A stretch of DNA of 64,000 bases, from the NCBI GenBank assembly GCA_003024785.1, contig PUQB01000324.1, positions 273,307-337,306 of the forward strand. Direction: 5' to 3'. The translations under genes were made by a program, and so were the position numbers. The notes beneath the pieces are model-generated. The model saw only the letters and a list, made by a program, of their open reading frames with translations. It did not search any database and had not been told where the DNA came from. Origin of the DNA: Selaginella tamariscina. Taxonomy: Eukaryota; Streptophyta; Lycopodiopsida; Selaginellales; Selaginellaceae. Below, piece after piece: positions 45,640-58,149 of the stretch (within the stretch, counting starts at the first letter, position 1; each line of letters begins with the position of its first letter).

Positions 45640-46160
45640 TTGAGAGGAGCGGCGCCATCCATTTCAAGTCGATACATGCAGCACCCAAGTAAATCAATCG
45701 AGATTTCTATGCCGATTTAGATTGTCAGCACTATCCTGCTCAGTCGCGGCCAAAAGGTTTGTGCAATTTTTTTTCTCTTTAATTTGCGGCTCAAATATCC
45801 ATATCACAATGTGTTTTTTTTTATGCCAGAGTTGAAGGGTCTTCCCATTTGTGCCATGTAAGACAGACGGCACCATCCTGGCTTAGTCGGCAGACACAAG
45901 GTCTATTCAATTTCTTTATTTTTTGATTTGCGACTCAAATAATTTATTTTTCAGAGTTAAAGGGTCTTAGAATTTGTGCCTTGTGAGAGAGACGGCACCA
46001 TCCTAGCTCAGTCGGCATACTTCTTACATTATCTCTTCAGTGCCGTCTGAGAGGGTCGGCACCAACTTGTCCAGTCGACAGGATATGCTCTTTTTACTTT
46101 TCTATGCCGACTGAGAAGGTCAGCACCATCTAGCTTGAGTCAGTAGCCACAAGGTTAGTC
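45640..46160. repeat. E1b array of GCCGAC hairpin repeats (short version)
   Basis: About six units related to the E1a array (for example GTGCCGTCTGAGAGGGTCGG-CACC at about 46041, and GACGGCACCATCCTAGCTCA). It is about one quarter of the length of the E1a array, so the array expands or contracts between copies. It ends about 70 bp before the methyltransferase start codon. Confidence 0.75.
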
Positions 46161-46232
46161 ATCTTTGATTTTTATTTTTTATTTTGTCTCCTAATCAATT
46201 GACTTGTGTGTTTGCTTTCCAGAGTTTACAAA

Positions 46233-49200
46233 ATGGTGAGAGCTTCAAAACGTCTACTAGAGACTGCGCCTGATGAAGAGCCACGGAAAGAGAAAGGATA
46301 TCAAAGCACAAGCGAGGCAAGAGAGAGAACCATCTAATGTAGCAAAGGAGGATCCCTAGTGACTCAGTCTCAAGTAGTATTAGTTGAGCAGGAGCAGCCT
46401 CCATCAACCATCACAAATTTCCGAAGAGCTCGTCGCAGTTGCCTCCTTCATCCGCTGAGGTTACAGTCCTGAACGAGCAAGTGCAGATGACAGAGGTAGT
46501 TGAAGCTAGCGAGGACAACTTGGAGGAGGCAGTCAGCAAAAAGAGAGCCGCGGGAAAGCTGATCCAAAAGGCAAGAAGGCGAAGAGCGATAAGGAGCCGA
46601 AGGAGTTATACAGCATACCGGCTAGCCTGCATTGGAGAGCTTAGTGAACCTGCTTGACAAAATTACTATCAAGGACTTGGTGATCCTCCTAATGTCCCAT
46701 CTGTAGAATGCATTTGAACGAGGTGGTTTGACGAGTGAACCCAGGGACTTGGATAGGCTGGTGTCATTGTTGAAGAAGGCTAGTTATCTACGCACACGGC
46801 CTTGTTCATTCTATTCATCGGAGATCCACTCACTGCTGAGGAGCTATCGGAGCTGTCAAAGGACACAGTTCAGTACGAGTAAGCACCGGTCTTTTGAGCA
46901 AGCTCTTACTCAACGGAGTACAAACAGTGGGCTTCGAGGCTCTCAAACTGGAAGTTCAGGTGCTGGGACGGGAACCATAAGCTACAGGCTTTGCAGAAGC
47001 TCTACTGGAGAGGATGCAGAGGACAACCAGCGATGGGCTATTCGCGTTTGATCAAGTTTCATCTCCACAGAGAACCTCGACAATCTTCAACTGGTTTCGA
47101 TGTTCCAATTGATAAACATGTGAGTATTTTCTTTTCTTTCATTAAGGGTCTAGACTTACAGTTTCAATAAATAGATCTTCAACAACATCTGGAAACAACG
47201 CTACCACATATTCTCCTCGTTTGTAAAGGCAGTCTGCACTAGCGAAGGAACTCAGAAAATCCTCGAGTCACTCACGGAGGTTGATCGTCTTGAGGTGTGG
47301 AAGTGGAAGGAGAGTGCAACAAGAAAGACGTCTTGGCATCCTCTTCCACACCTGATCTATGCAAAGATCCTTTTCAAGGTATCCTTCGATTTGATTGATA
47401 AGAAAGAAGTTTTTAATTTATTCTATGTGCAGAACGAGATTGACGATGATCTTGACAGAGCAATCGCCAGTGCTAAAGGCAATCCATAGCTTGAGCTGAA
47501 CCTGAAGTAGCTAGTGTACAAGAAGCATGACAAGCGTATGCACAAGTTCCTCTCTATCATAGACCCAAAGTTGGGGGAGGAGTGGTTCCAGAAGGTGATG
47601 AACATCTCTCATAAGCAGTGTCGCTGGATGGGCATTGAGAAGCTGTACGTGATGTCAAAGGCGAAGATTTCAAACATGCTATGACTCCGATACTTGAACA
47701 AGCTCACTCGTCTCGAATCCAAGGCAAAACAACAGACACTTGGGCTACCAGGCATGTAGGACAAAAGTGGATCAAGTGGTTCACCTTGGACTTATATTGG
47801 AAGGCTGTGCGCGAGGAAGCCATTCAGATCTTAAGGGACTGCGAGAGGATGGTGAAGAAGATGTCGACTTCATGAGCTGGTTTGACGAGATGTGAACTCG
47901 GAGCAAGTGCCTGGTCTTTCAGCCCTTCCATGACTGCACACGGTTCATTTATTCAATGGAGCCGAATGAGTTTCTGGAACGTGAGGAGTATGCGCGTCGG
48001 ATGATATGGAGGTAAGCTTTCATTCCAGCTTTGCTACTGACTAACTTTGTGTTACATGTTCATACTAGCAAAGAAAATGGCATCGTCTCAGATGATGAAG
48101 CTGTGGACAAATCATACAAGTGAGCCTCACATGCGGTCGAAGAGCAGGGATCTAACACCGTTCGAACGGAGCATGTTCCATTCTGGCTCGACTGTCCGTC
48201 GCAACAGCCACCAGCTTGGGAGAGCTCACTGTTCGACATGCATGGCAGTGATCTTCCAGCGATTGTTTGGGAGCCGGACGAAGTAGAGGCTATCGAGAAG
48301 AGCAAGATGAAAAAGACGGTGCGTAAGACAACTACACCTGCAAAGGGTCGGGAGCGGGACCAAGCTCTTCTACAGCACCTCCACGGCAATTGACTTTACA
48401 ATCAATGAGGTGCAGCCACTTGTAGCTGGTTTGGACATCAAGGACGACCTGATGACCTTCATCCCAACACTAGCTACATCCCATGGATCCTACGACCTGG
48501 TTGTGTGTGATATGGAGAAGATGAGCAGGTCTTTCTTCGAGCCGGGTGCTTCCCAAACAGAGGTGTACACCAAGCTCCGACAACAGGTTGACAAACTACA
48601 TACGGCTGAGTCACAAACGGTGTTCCAAGAAGTGGTAGGTGAATACAGCTTCAACCTCATCATCCTCGACTTGCCCAATGAGCTTGTATATGGAGGTGCT
48701 AGCATAAACAAGGACATTGTGCAGCTAGATCCAGTGAAGTTTGAGGAGGCCTTGCAGTTCAGTGGAATGCACTTGGCAGCGAGTGGTTTCATGGTCGTCT
48801 TCGCGAGTTCTCCTTCTGTTTCGGCGGTGATTCAGGCGGCTACGGTAATCAACATGGAGGTTGCAAGGACTTACAGCGTCTACCGTGCACGAGGCTGGGA
48901 TACCGTGACAAAATTAAGGTAAGCTAGCTATTCAAGTTCAAGTTTAACTTGGTCTATGTGGCATGATAACTTGTTGGTTCTCTTGGTGCTGCAAAGCTCT
49001 GAGAAGAAGTCGAAGAGGCTAAACCCTCTGGCATTGACGAACACGATCCTCGTCGATACCGCTGACCGTTTTCAGGAGGCTTGGTAAGGAAGTACTTTAC
49101 TTTGTTTATCCTAATGGAAGTTTGTGCAGAATGATGATTCAACTGAAGAGTGTTCGACTCATGTAACTTTTGATCGAGCGTCTCAGTAGACCTAGCAACC

Positions 49201-50268
49201 TAGTCTGGAATATTGGTTCCGGAACCGGATCATTGTTGTTAGCTGCCGTTGAGCTCAGAAGGAATATTTTAGGAACTGAGAAGAGTTTCGAATTCTCTAG
49301 GTTGGCAACAAACAAGCTCGCAGAGAACATTAGACCATAGTTACGAACACGAACACGGAACACGAACACGAGCCTCAGATTCCAAGAACCCGACCACGGA
49401 ACACGATCACGGCTCACGATGGCTCACGAATATTCTAGTGAATATTAATGAATATTCTAGTGAATATTCTAGCTTGCACACAATCACTTTATATTAACCA
49501 TAATAAAATAAACCTTAATTAATTAATAAATATAAAACTCAAAGAAATAATATATATTTAAAGAAACATATACATGCCAAATTATGTATACATTAACCTT
49601 AAAAATGTGTTTTTTATCATATATAAGCTGGTTGCCAAAACCTCTCTTATAAATATGCTGCATTCTTCAAAAAAGAAATAAAATAAAATAAAATACATCA
49701 TATACGTGTCTAGCTTATATAAGAATATAATATTTGGATATGTTGTACATATTATCTAAAACTCCACGTTTTTATTACATGTTGTAGTTTAAATTTTATA
49801 TAAATATATATGTGTGTGTGTTTATAAGTATTCTCATACATATATATGCAAATGTACATGATTATATATACAAAATTACCACTATCGCGAAGAAGGATGC
49901 TTTCACAGTGTTGGATTGCTGCGCCATGCTTGTTTGTGCCTTGGATTGCTGCTGCCGTTCCTATGTGATGCCGTGCACCTTAAAAAGAATATTCTATAAT
50001 ATATTCAATCAAGAATATTCTAAACAGTGTTTATGTTACAAACACGGGCCGTGATCTCACTGGATCACAGCCCGTGTTCGTAACATGACACACTGTTCAC
50101 AAACACGACCGTAAGAACACGACCCATGGCTGTGTTCGTGAAACACGATGAACACGGCCAAGATCTCTCGGCGTGTTCGTAACTATGCATTAGACCAAAG
50201 GAAATACCTACTCAGACACCTCCACGTCCAAGCCTAGCTGGTGGTTCGAGAACTACAGCTTTACTTAA
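46233..50268 (+). pseudogene. E1b ParB-like / DNA methyltransferase-like fusion gene, interrupted by E3
   Basis: The start MVRASKRLLETAPDE and the end are the same as in E1a. It shows the same blocks: DGNHKLQALQKLYW-like ParB box (about 46970-47010), the helical middle, a cleaner version of the exon ending EFLEREEYARRMIWR (48014), DIKDDLMTFIPTLATSHGSY (48434), FNLIILDLPNELVYGG (about 48650-48700) and the motif I/II region (about 49200-49290, IGSGTGSLLLAAVEL-like). E3 lies between the motif II region and the last 80 bp. Motif IV again reads DLPN. The copy carries many stops and frame changes and looks more decayed than E1a's. Confidence 0.7.
49336..50187. mobile_element. E3: 852-bp non-autonomous hAT-like element
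   Basis: The ends form a 16-bp perfect inverted repeat (CATAGTTACGAACACG and its complement) flanked by the 8-bp duplication CATTAGAC (49328-49335 and 50188-50195), as expected for hAT elements. Subterminal regions are full of CACGAACACG units in both orientations. A strong inner hairpin lies at 50035-50086. Two groups of AGAATATTCT palindromes are at 49427-49470 and 49985-50025. There is no transposase gene. It inserted near the 3' end of the E1b methyltransferase gene. Confidence 0.85.
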
Positions 50269-50370
50269 GATGAAGAAGAAACTTTAACTAATGTGTATTG
50301 AGTAATAATTAAGCTAATATAAAATAAAATAAGGTAGAAATACAATAGTTTTACTAGAATTTTCTTTTTG

Positions 50371-50482
50371 CCAACTAAGGCCAATATGCCGACCAGAAAG
50401 AATATTCTAAAATATTCTAGAATATTCTAGAATATTCAAGCCCAAGCCTCCTGGGCCCTAAGCCTCCAAAATGGCGACACTC
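50371..50482 (-). repeat. E1b right terminal inverted repeat
   Basis: The same sequence as the E1a right end with a few differences (GCCGACC, AGAATATTCTAAAATATTCT repeats, CCTCCTGGGCCC), followed by the TCTTATGCT duplication at 50483-50491. Its partner, the left end, is at 27031-27180. Confidence 0.75.
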
Positions 50483-50491
50483 TCTTATGCT

Positions 50492-53183
50492 TAGCACAAA
50501 CCAGAATCCATTGTTAACATTTTCATTACTATATTTTATTATATTATCACTTATTATATTTCCATATAATAATATCTACGTCAAATGTGAAAAGTGTGAA
50601 AATGTCCGGTTTGACTCCATTACACGGTTTTATTTCGTGTAAACTCCTCGGCTACAAAATTATAAAACTTAATTAATTATAAATAATAAAATCTTATTAT
50701 AATATATAAACAAGTACTTGAGGTTTGACAGTAAAATAAACAACTTTAAAATAATGTAAAATTTAATTCAATAATGATTAAGTGAAACATATTAAATATT
50801 ATATGTTTGTTTTTTATAGATTTTGCATGTAATAAAGTCTTGAATTGTTTTTATGTGAATATAGAATAATCTTTTATAAGATTTAAAAATAAACATTAGC
50901 ATCTTTATGTTCTATAATTTAAGTATGTCTTACTGTTTTAAAATACCATACGATAATTAAGATAAAATTGACCAGCAAATATTAAAGCAAAACTAAATTA
51001 AATTTAAGGTTACAGAATAGCAACAATATAATTATAATGTTTAAATTAGTAGTGGAATTTACGTCCCACCATAAATTCTAAAATAATTAAATTTATAATT
51101 TATAAAATTAATTTTAAAGTTATTAATGTGATTTAATTAAATATAATATATAATTTATGTAATTCATATAATATTTTAAATGAAATTATAATAACATATA
51201 ATTTTAAAATAAAAAACACATTTCCTCTTTTTAAGTTTGAAATTGCATGCTCTCCAGATATTCTTCTTGATGTAATCCTTCTTGTGGCATAATATTTGCT
51301 TTGTTTATACATTTAAAGTAAATATAACATTCTATTGAATTATTAATCCCCCAATTTTAGATGAAGTGTTCCATTAAAGTTTAAACCAAAACCTCACACA
51401 TTTAAATGACCCGAACCAAGATGCATAAGCATTTGAAGGTAAATAAATAAATAAGAGCGGTGAGTATACAGACACAAATAACATGGAGAGATCATTGATA
51501 GTTTTATCCGTCTATATATGGTGTACAACTGCACTATCATACTTACACTATGCTATGGAAGTGTCAATTTACATTTTAAAAATGAGATAAGATATTTCAC
51601 AAAATGAGTCACTCTAGAGCTTCTACACAAAATATCACACACCCCACGCACACACGCACATACATACACAAACAAGACATTTACGGATATTAATATCTGT
51701 TAACCAAAAATTAAACTCTAAAAAAACATGATAATTAGATGCAAGAGAAACTGCAGTGCATCAAAATGGTTTATAAATATTGACACGCACGCACGCATAC
51801 ACACACACATACAGGCACGTAATCTAGCAGTATATGTATGAACAACCTAGGTGTTCAAAGCGCGTTTTCAAGACTTTTTATATTATTTGTTTAATATGTG
51901 ACATAAATTTATTATAAACATATGCATAGCAAGTTGTGGCAAGGACATAACAAATTTAAAATAAATTTCTAAGAAAAAATACAAAATACAATAACAACCA
52001 CCAACCAAAATAGTTACATTAACACTCTGTGAGAGTTTTTATATTATAATCAGTGTCTAATCAAATGGTTATTAATAGTAACATTCTTTGTTTCTTTTTA
52101 AGGTTTAAATTTTAAGCGTGATAATCATTTTTAAGCAAATTTATTTTGAAACAGTTTAGTTGAAAGACGATTTAAAAATAAAATTTATTTTAACTATAAA
52201 GCACACGGAAGTTCACACACGTACAAGTTTCGGTATACACGTGTATAATTTTTCTTTTGTTTGAAAAGATAATGATATTATATTATGTAATTGAGTAGAT
52301 GTTATTAATTATTAATTAAACTATTAAACTAAAATCATTTTAGCAATTAGATTGAATAATGCACTGAAGTTAAGTACATTCTATTTAATGTGTATATGCC
52401 ACTCACATTTGACAAATTCATAAATTTGATCTTAAAAATTTTTAAATATAAATTATTTATATGAACATTTAATATTACAAATGTACCCTTAATCAAGTGA
52501 TCTCCATAAATTAAATTAAATTAAAAATGAATTATATGAATTATAACCAATTTTATAATATCATTTACAATGAAAAACTCTTTTTCTACAATTAACATTT
52601 TCAATGCAAATTTGTTTTTTTCTTTAAACAATTAGTTAAACAAAATGTTCTTAACGGTAACATATCATAGTTAATAAACTTTCCAATTCAAGTCAAATGG
52701 CTATATTATCTTAATGTAAGTGTCATATTATAACTAAAGAGAATAGCAAGGATATACATGCTAACATATGAACAAGACATTGGTCGTTTTAAGAAAACCT
52801 TGAGGATGAAATTATTCATTACGAGCAATGTCATAAAATTATTTATAATTTATATAATTACAAACGAATGATTTAATTGTATTTGATTTGATTTATGAGA
52901 TTCACTTAATTTTATTTGATGTAGTTAAAAATTTAAATTTAAATAAAGATACATTTATAATAATGAAATAATAAATTTATAATTTAAAATTTTTTAAAGA
53001 CAAATTTATAAATTTATTAAATAATTTTCCTTATCTAATATTGTTTGGAGGTTTGCACAAAGAGTGTAACAAAATGGTTGTTTAAAGGATAAGACGGAAC
53101 AAATGAATGGAATTTACTGAAGTGTTTATCGTTACATTCTTATGCAACGTCTGGTGTAAACATTTCAAATTATATTATTATTA
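50492..53183. other. AT-rich intergenic region, no gene seen
   Basis: About 2.7 kb of AT-rich DNA with short CA runs (51636-51675, 51784-51815). No frame longer than 60 codons and no recognisable repeat. Confidence 0.6.
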
Positions 53184-53816
53184 TTATTGTGATCGTACGT
53201 GTGGGAAGATAGAGTGTGTTGTAACCATGGCATGAGTAAGCTTATATGAACATGTTTGAGAAAGAAAGAGAGAGAGAGGAATTAAATTGGTTGTGTATAC
53301 ATAGTTAAGGAGCTGTTTATGTAATACACGTTTGAAAGCGTATCTCTTGCTTAATGAATTGCCAGGAGTGCATCTTGTCTTGGAATAAATGTTGTTGCAA
53401 TATATGTGCCTTGAAGGCAGATGGTAAGCTTTCAAGTTCCACGAGATTGTTTCTCTTTCCTTGTGAGAAGATGGAGCAATTCAAACGTGTCAGCAGCCGC
53501 TTCAGGGTCACTAACATGGTGAAACGACCACCTTGTATGCTACTTTAAAGTCTTGTTTCAAAAAGATGCTCCATAACATTGAGATCCATTAAATAAGCTA
53601 TTGTTCATAATCTCATGTAGCTCTTCTTTCACCTCATAAGCATCCGTGCAAGATAAAGCATAACTACTTTCATTTCAGAAATGTTGATTTGATGTACTAC
53701 ATCTTGTCCATTCAAACAGCAATTCATAGTGCATCAGGAACTTCAATATATTTGATATGCCCATTTTCAATCCTCAAGCACGTAGCTTGCAATGGACAAT
53801 TAAGATGTGAGAACAT
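53184..53816. other. Possible coding remnant, family unknown
   Basis: A minus-strand frame at 53517-53317 reads LVTLKRLLTRLNCSIFSQGK, then LVELESLPSAFKAHILQQHL, which has protein-like composition. A plus-strand frame overlaps it. No family is recognised. The rest is AT-rich. Confidence 0.25.
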
Positions 53817-56800
53817 GTTGCTGCAAATATTTGTGATCCAGGGTTGTTACAATCCTGTGAATTTGTATATATATCCTAAATGTGAATAATATTTGGTTTT
53901 TCTTTTCATGGTATTAGAGCTGCACCATAGTTCTTGAATCTTAGATCCAAGATGACAGTAGCAATCATGCTACAAAGCATTGTTCAGTTTGATGGCAAAC
54001 ATGCCTTCTTTGCGTGGGCAGGAGAATGTCTAGGGTGTTGAAGCTTGAGCGTGTTTGGGATGCAACGGTGTGGAGCGGGCATACCCGTGAGTTGGAGTGG
54101 CTGCGGTAGTGGAAGATGAGGTGCTCAATGAAGAACCAGCTATAAATGAAGAGCAAATAAGCAGTAGAGAAGAAAACAGAGCAAAGACAATTATCTTGTC
54201 TAAGCTTGCTGATGTTATTCCAAGGTGCGTTAGGAACTTCTTAGCCAAGGAGATATGGTTTTACCTACTCAATCACTATGGAGTTCTTACAATCTCCAAG
54301 ATGTCTATGATTGAGATTGCAATAAAGGGAAGTTGTTTCTACATTGGCAATAGTTTTGAAGATCTTTGTGGCTCAAGCTCCAAGAGCATTGGGATGCTCT
54401 GGAAGGTAGTGCTGCTGGTTTATCGAAGTCTTAAAAGATAGTCTCTCTTTGACAGTTTTGATGACAAAATATTTGGAGAGATTGTGATGGCATCTCGTTT
54501 GAACAGGCAGAGACTCTCCTCCGTTCTAAATTGATGCAGAGGGAATTCTTGGCAGATTCTAGCTTAAAAAGCAGCTCCTTTCGCCCTGATTACCAAGATA
54601 AGTCAATGCTATGTGGGTTGTTGGAGGACCATGTAGCAGGGACAAAGGTAGAGGTGCCCCATCCAGGGGTATGAAATGGTTCCTCCAGATAGGAGGAGAA
54701 ATTGATTGGCCACATGAAAAGGGAATGCCAAGTATTGAAGTGGCTAGAAAAACTTGGCACTTGAGCAAACTTTGCAGGAAATGTGAACGTTTTACTGAGT
54801 CAAAAATGGATGAGGTAAATTATAAAATGTTCTTTCTTGTTGCACCCTAACCGCCGACCAAGGGCAAACAACACCTGATGCACGAACGACAAGCATTTAA
54901 GAAATTCCAGAAGTTGATTGTTTGTCAAGTTAGAGTTGGAAATGGTCGGTGTGGAGCTAGTGGGAAACAACTTTATCAAGCTACGTGATGCAATGGCTTG
55001 TCTTCAGACTCGTCACAAACTTAACGATTGTAGCCAAGCTTATTGATGTTGGCCTTGGTTCTCGAGCACATCACATCTAACCATCACACCACGGCAGTAG
55101 CCCTAATCTAGCGACTTTCCTGTATACGATGAACTACATTGTTGTGATATGTTAAAGGTCGTTATTGACTTTATAAACGATGTTTTAATCATGCAAAAAT
55201 CCATGATTGTGACAAACAAAGCTTATTGTTCTTAGTGTTGGTAGACGTTTTTTTCTCATTCTGCAGTAGCAAGTGCCTTCTTTGTGGCACTTCCCATAGC
55301 GAGCATAAACTCCATGAGTTCCTCACAAGTGCGACAAATGCCCAGATATGGCATGAGCGGTTAGGGCATGTTAAACTACCCACTTGAAGTGAATTCACAT
55401 TTTGACCTAGGTTTATTGAGTTTTTTTCTTAATTTACCTCAGTGTGACCAACCTAATAGATTAAAACTGTGACAAACCGGGTTCATTTCATAGTTGTGCC
55501 TTGGGCAAGCTAACTAAACGATCGTTTTCATCGTTGACGTCTATCACTTTGGATTTTCTTTAGATAGTGCACACACTTTGTGGGGTCGGCATACACAAAG
55601 TCGGTCGGGAAAACATGCTTGTCAATAATTTTAGTAAGCAGTTGTTTCCCGCGAGAAAGGTCACATGTAAGAGTGGCTTTTCACGACTTGTTTCGATTGT
55701 AAAAAATCAAATTGACTGTCAACTTTAAACAATTCACTTAGATTCTGGTGATGAATATATGTCCAAGGCATTCGCTGACCTTTGTTCTTCAAAGGGCATA
55801 ATTCACTAGAGAACATGACCATATACCCCTCAAAAAATGGGGTGGCTGAAAGAAAAAAATCAGACGTTGATGAACAATGTACGATGCTCTTTGAGGATTT
55901 CGATCTTCTTTGCTTGTTTTTGGACAAATGCAGTACTCATAGCCACCCAGGTCCAAAACATGCTTTTGCATTCTTCTAGACCAGGTGAAATTTTTGAAAA
56001 GATTTGAACATGGAAAAGACAGAGAAAGCACTCATCAGAAATGTAGGAGCCTTACTCTGTCTGAAAACAAATGGCGGAAAAAATCAATCCTCGTAGCACT
56101 AGGTGTTACATGATTGGATATGAGCATGGAGTGAACGGTTGGCAATTCTAATGATCTAGTCCCTAAGTGAGTGATTATGAACTCGGATGTAGTCTCTGAC
56201 GAGTACAAGAATCATCATTGACCACCACCTAAGATGCCAACATGAACTAAAGTTGGTAACTAGATTTGAGGACGATGAGCAACTTCAAGTACCTCAATCA
56301 CAACCAAAGGTGCAAGCTCATTGAGTTCCATCCATACCAAAGTTTCTTGACTTTGTAAAAGAACCTAAGTCTATTCCGCCACTTACGTCCAATTACTCAA
56401 GGGCCCAAGAAGTACCAAACTGGTTGGGGATCTCTCGTTTAATCCCGCAGAATATGGACGCAGCGATGTTAGAAAACCAACAAGGCATCATCATCCATGC
56501 GTATTGTCAGTTGAAGCCGTGCCCTACTATGCGCCAACCACCCACGAAGATCAATCTTGTCACCTGCAAGTCCACATTCAAATGGAGCTATGCAAGACGA
56601 GATTGACTCTCACCATGACAACTTCACCTACATGTTGGTTCACCCAGTCGTCGAACACGAGATCGTCGGAGAACGCTGGATCTTTAAGCTCATTCGCAAT
56701 CCAAACGGAACAGCACAGTATAAGTTTTGGAGTCAATCTTTAAGAAACTTTCTCACCATGACCTTTTCTCGACTTGGATGAAGAAATTTATCTCAAGACA

Positions 56801-57990
56801 CCGCCAGGTTTTTCAGGGACAAGACTCAGAAGGAAATGAGCTAGTTTAGAAGCTTAAGAAAGCAATCTATGGCCTGAAACCAGCATTCGAACATTGCAAA
56901 AGAGACACTCACTTAAAAGCTTCATGAGTACGTCTGCCAACTGCTTCGAAGAATGAATGTATTCAAAGAACTATTTCTCGATCTGCAATTTGTTCACAAA
57001 CGAAGTGATGCTGGGTGCTAATTGCTTCATACGTGAGTGTAGAACTGATTTTTGGCAATCGCTATAGCACTCAGTGTAAAGTGTCGTAGCTTCCACCTAT
57101 TGCTATTTGAGCTGGGCCAATATTCATTGCAGCCATATAATTTTCTTTGCTACAAGTGCTGCTGCAATACTCTGCCTCTGCAGTAGAGAATGCAACAATA
57201 GCCTGATTCTTGCTCACTAAGAAATTGAAGCATCGGAGAGAAGACAACGTTGCACACCTGTTGTCTAGGTCCACTGCCCATGGCCAGTCTGCGTCTGTGA
57301 AAGCTTGAAGTTTGAAATGTGAACTGGCATTGCGTTGGTAGCTTAAGCCAAAATCATGTGTCCCATGTGTCCTTGTGAATATCTAAGCACTTTCTTCTCT
57401 GCTTGCCAATGAATAATGGTTGTCTTTGCGCTTGCAATGAATAATGGTTGGAGCAGAGTTGTACCAGCTAAGGTTCCAATTGAAAAAGCTATGTCTGGTG
57501 ACTATGGTGCTATTAACTTAGCTAAGTAAAGCAGTCCCTTACCAGCGAGCGATAAAGACTTGAATTTCGAAATAGTGTACCTTCTATCGCTGGTTATATT
57601 GGCTGAACATGGGAGTTGGCAGCTTTGCATCTTGCCATGTTAAATTCAGCAAGCGGTTGTTGAATGTATTGCCTCTGCATCAGTCTCCATTGGTCTCTGA
57701 TGACTTCCATGTCGAGAATTCGTGACACTTCTCTCAAGTTTGTCATTCAAAATCTCTATGCTTAATTTTGTCTTTGACTTGGTTGATCAAGTCATTGTTG
57801 TTGCCGACTGCCAAGCAGTCCACAACTCAAGTTTAACTTGTGTTAGGAACTTATCCGTGCATTGGTACCACTACTACATCTTGGGGTCTCAGCTTCAGGA
57901 GGGAGTGTTGCAAATATTCGCAATATAGGTTTTACGATCGTGTGAGATTTGTGTATATATATCTAGATATTTGGGGTTTTTTGTCACATG
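53817..57990 (+). mobile_element. Ty1/copia retrotransposon fossil with very short LTRs
   Basis: The 5' LTR is about 53817-53910 (TGTTG...TTTTCA), followed directly by TGGTATTAGAGC, close to the initiator-Met tRNA primer site. The 3' LTR (about 57905-57990) follows a purine tract GGAGGGAG. Parts on the plus strand: gag (ENRAKTIILSKLADVI, SKMSMIEIAIKGSCF; about 54100-54450), a zinc-knuckle neighbourhood (about 54770), integrase (YPSKNGVAERK; about 55815) and reverse transcriptase (MQDEIDSHHDNFTYMLVHPV, WIFKLIRNPNGT; 56570-56780). An RNase H part (AFSTAEAEY) lies on the minus strand at about 57000-57670, so this portion is inverted relative to the rest. An RNase H tail returns on the plus strand just before the 3' LTR. 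It is broken, with many breaks, and clearly old. Confidence 0.75.
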
Positions 57991-58149
57991 TCCTCTCGTA
58001 ATTGGCTCTATAACTCAACAAGCAATGTGTTCAGCTCTACAGCTTCTGCCTCTGCATTGTGCTGCAAGTGAAAGGGTACTATTTGCCTCACCAGTTCCCT
58101 TTAGCTGAGTTATAAACTCCAAGACCCGTGCTTTTCAAACTCAATATCG

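Larger units (their letters stand above)
27031..50482. mobile_element. E1b: second Mutator-like copy, split by E2 and E3
   Basis: It has the same ends as E1a (GGGTCTCGGCG...GGCGACACTC) and a 9-bp TCTTATGCT duplication. Subtracting E2 (14,826 bp plus 4-bp duplication) and E3 (852 bp plus 8-bp duplication) leaves about 7.76 kb, close to E1a's 7.69 kb. The orientation is the same as E1a. Its transposase gene keeps the N-terminus and DDE region but is interrupted by E2. Its ParB-methyltransferase gene is interrupted near its end by E3. The left arm is 27031-29099 and the right arm 43934-50482. Confidence 0.85.

Noticed and set aside
27031-50482. A third, separate E1 copy at 27.0-29.1 kb
   Set aside because: The left piece and the right piece at 43.9-50.5 kb join exactly at the E2 insertion site and share one 9-bp duplication, so they are a single interrupted copy.
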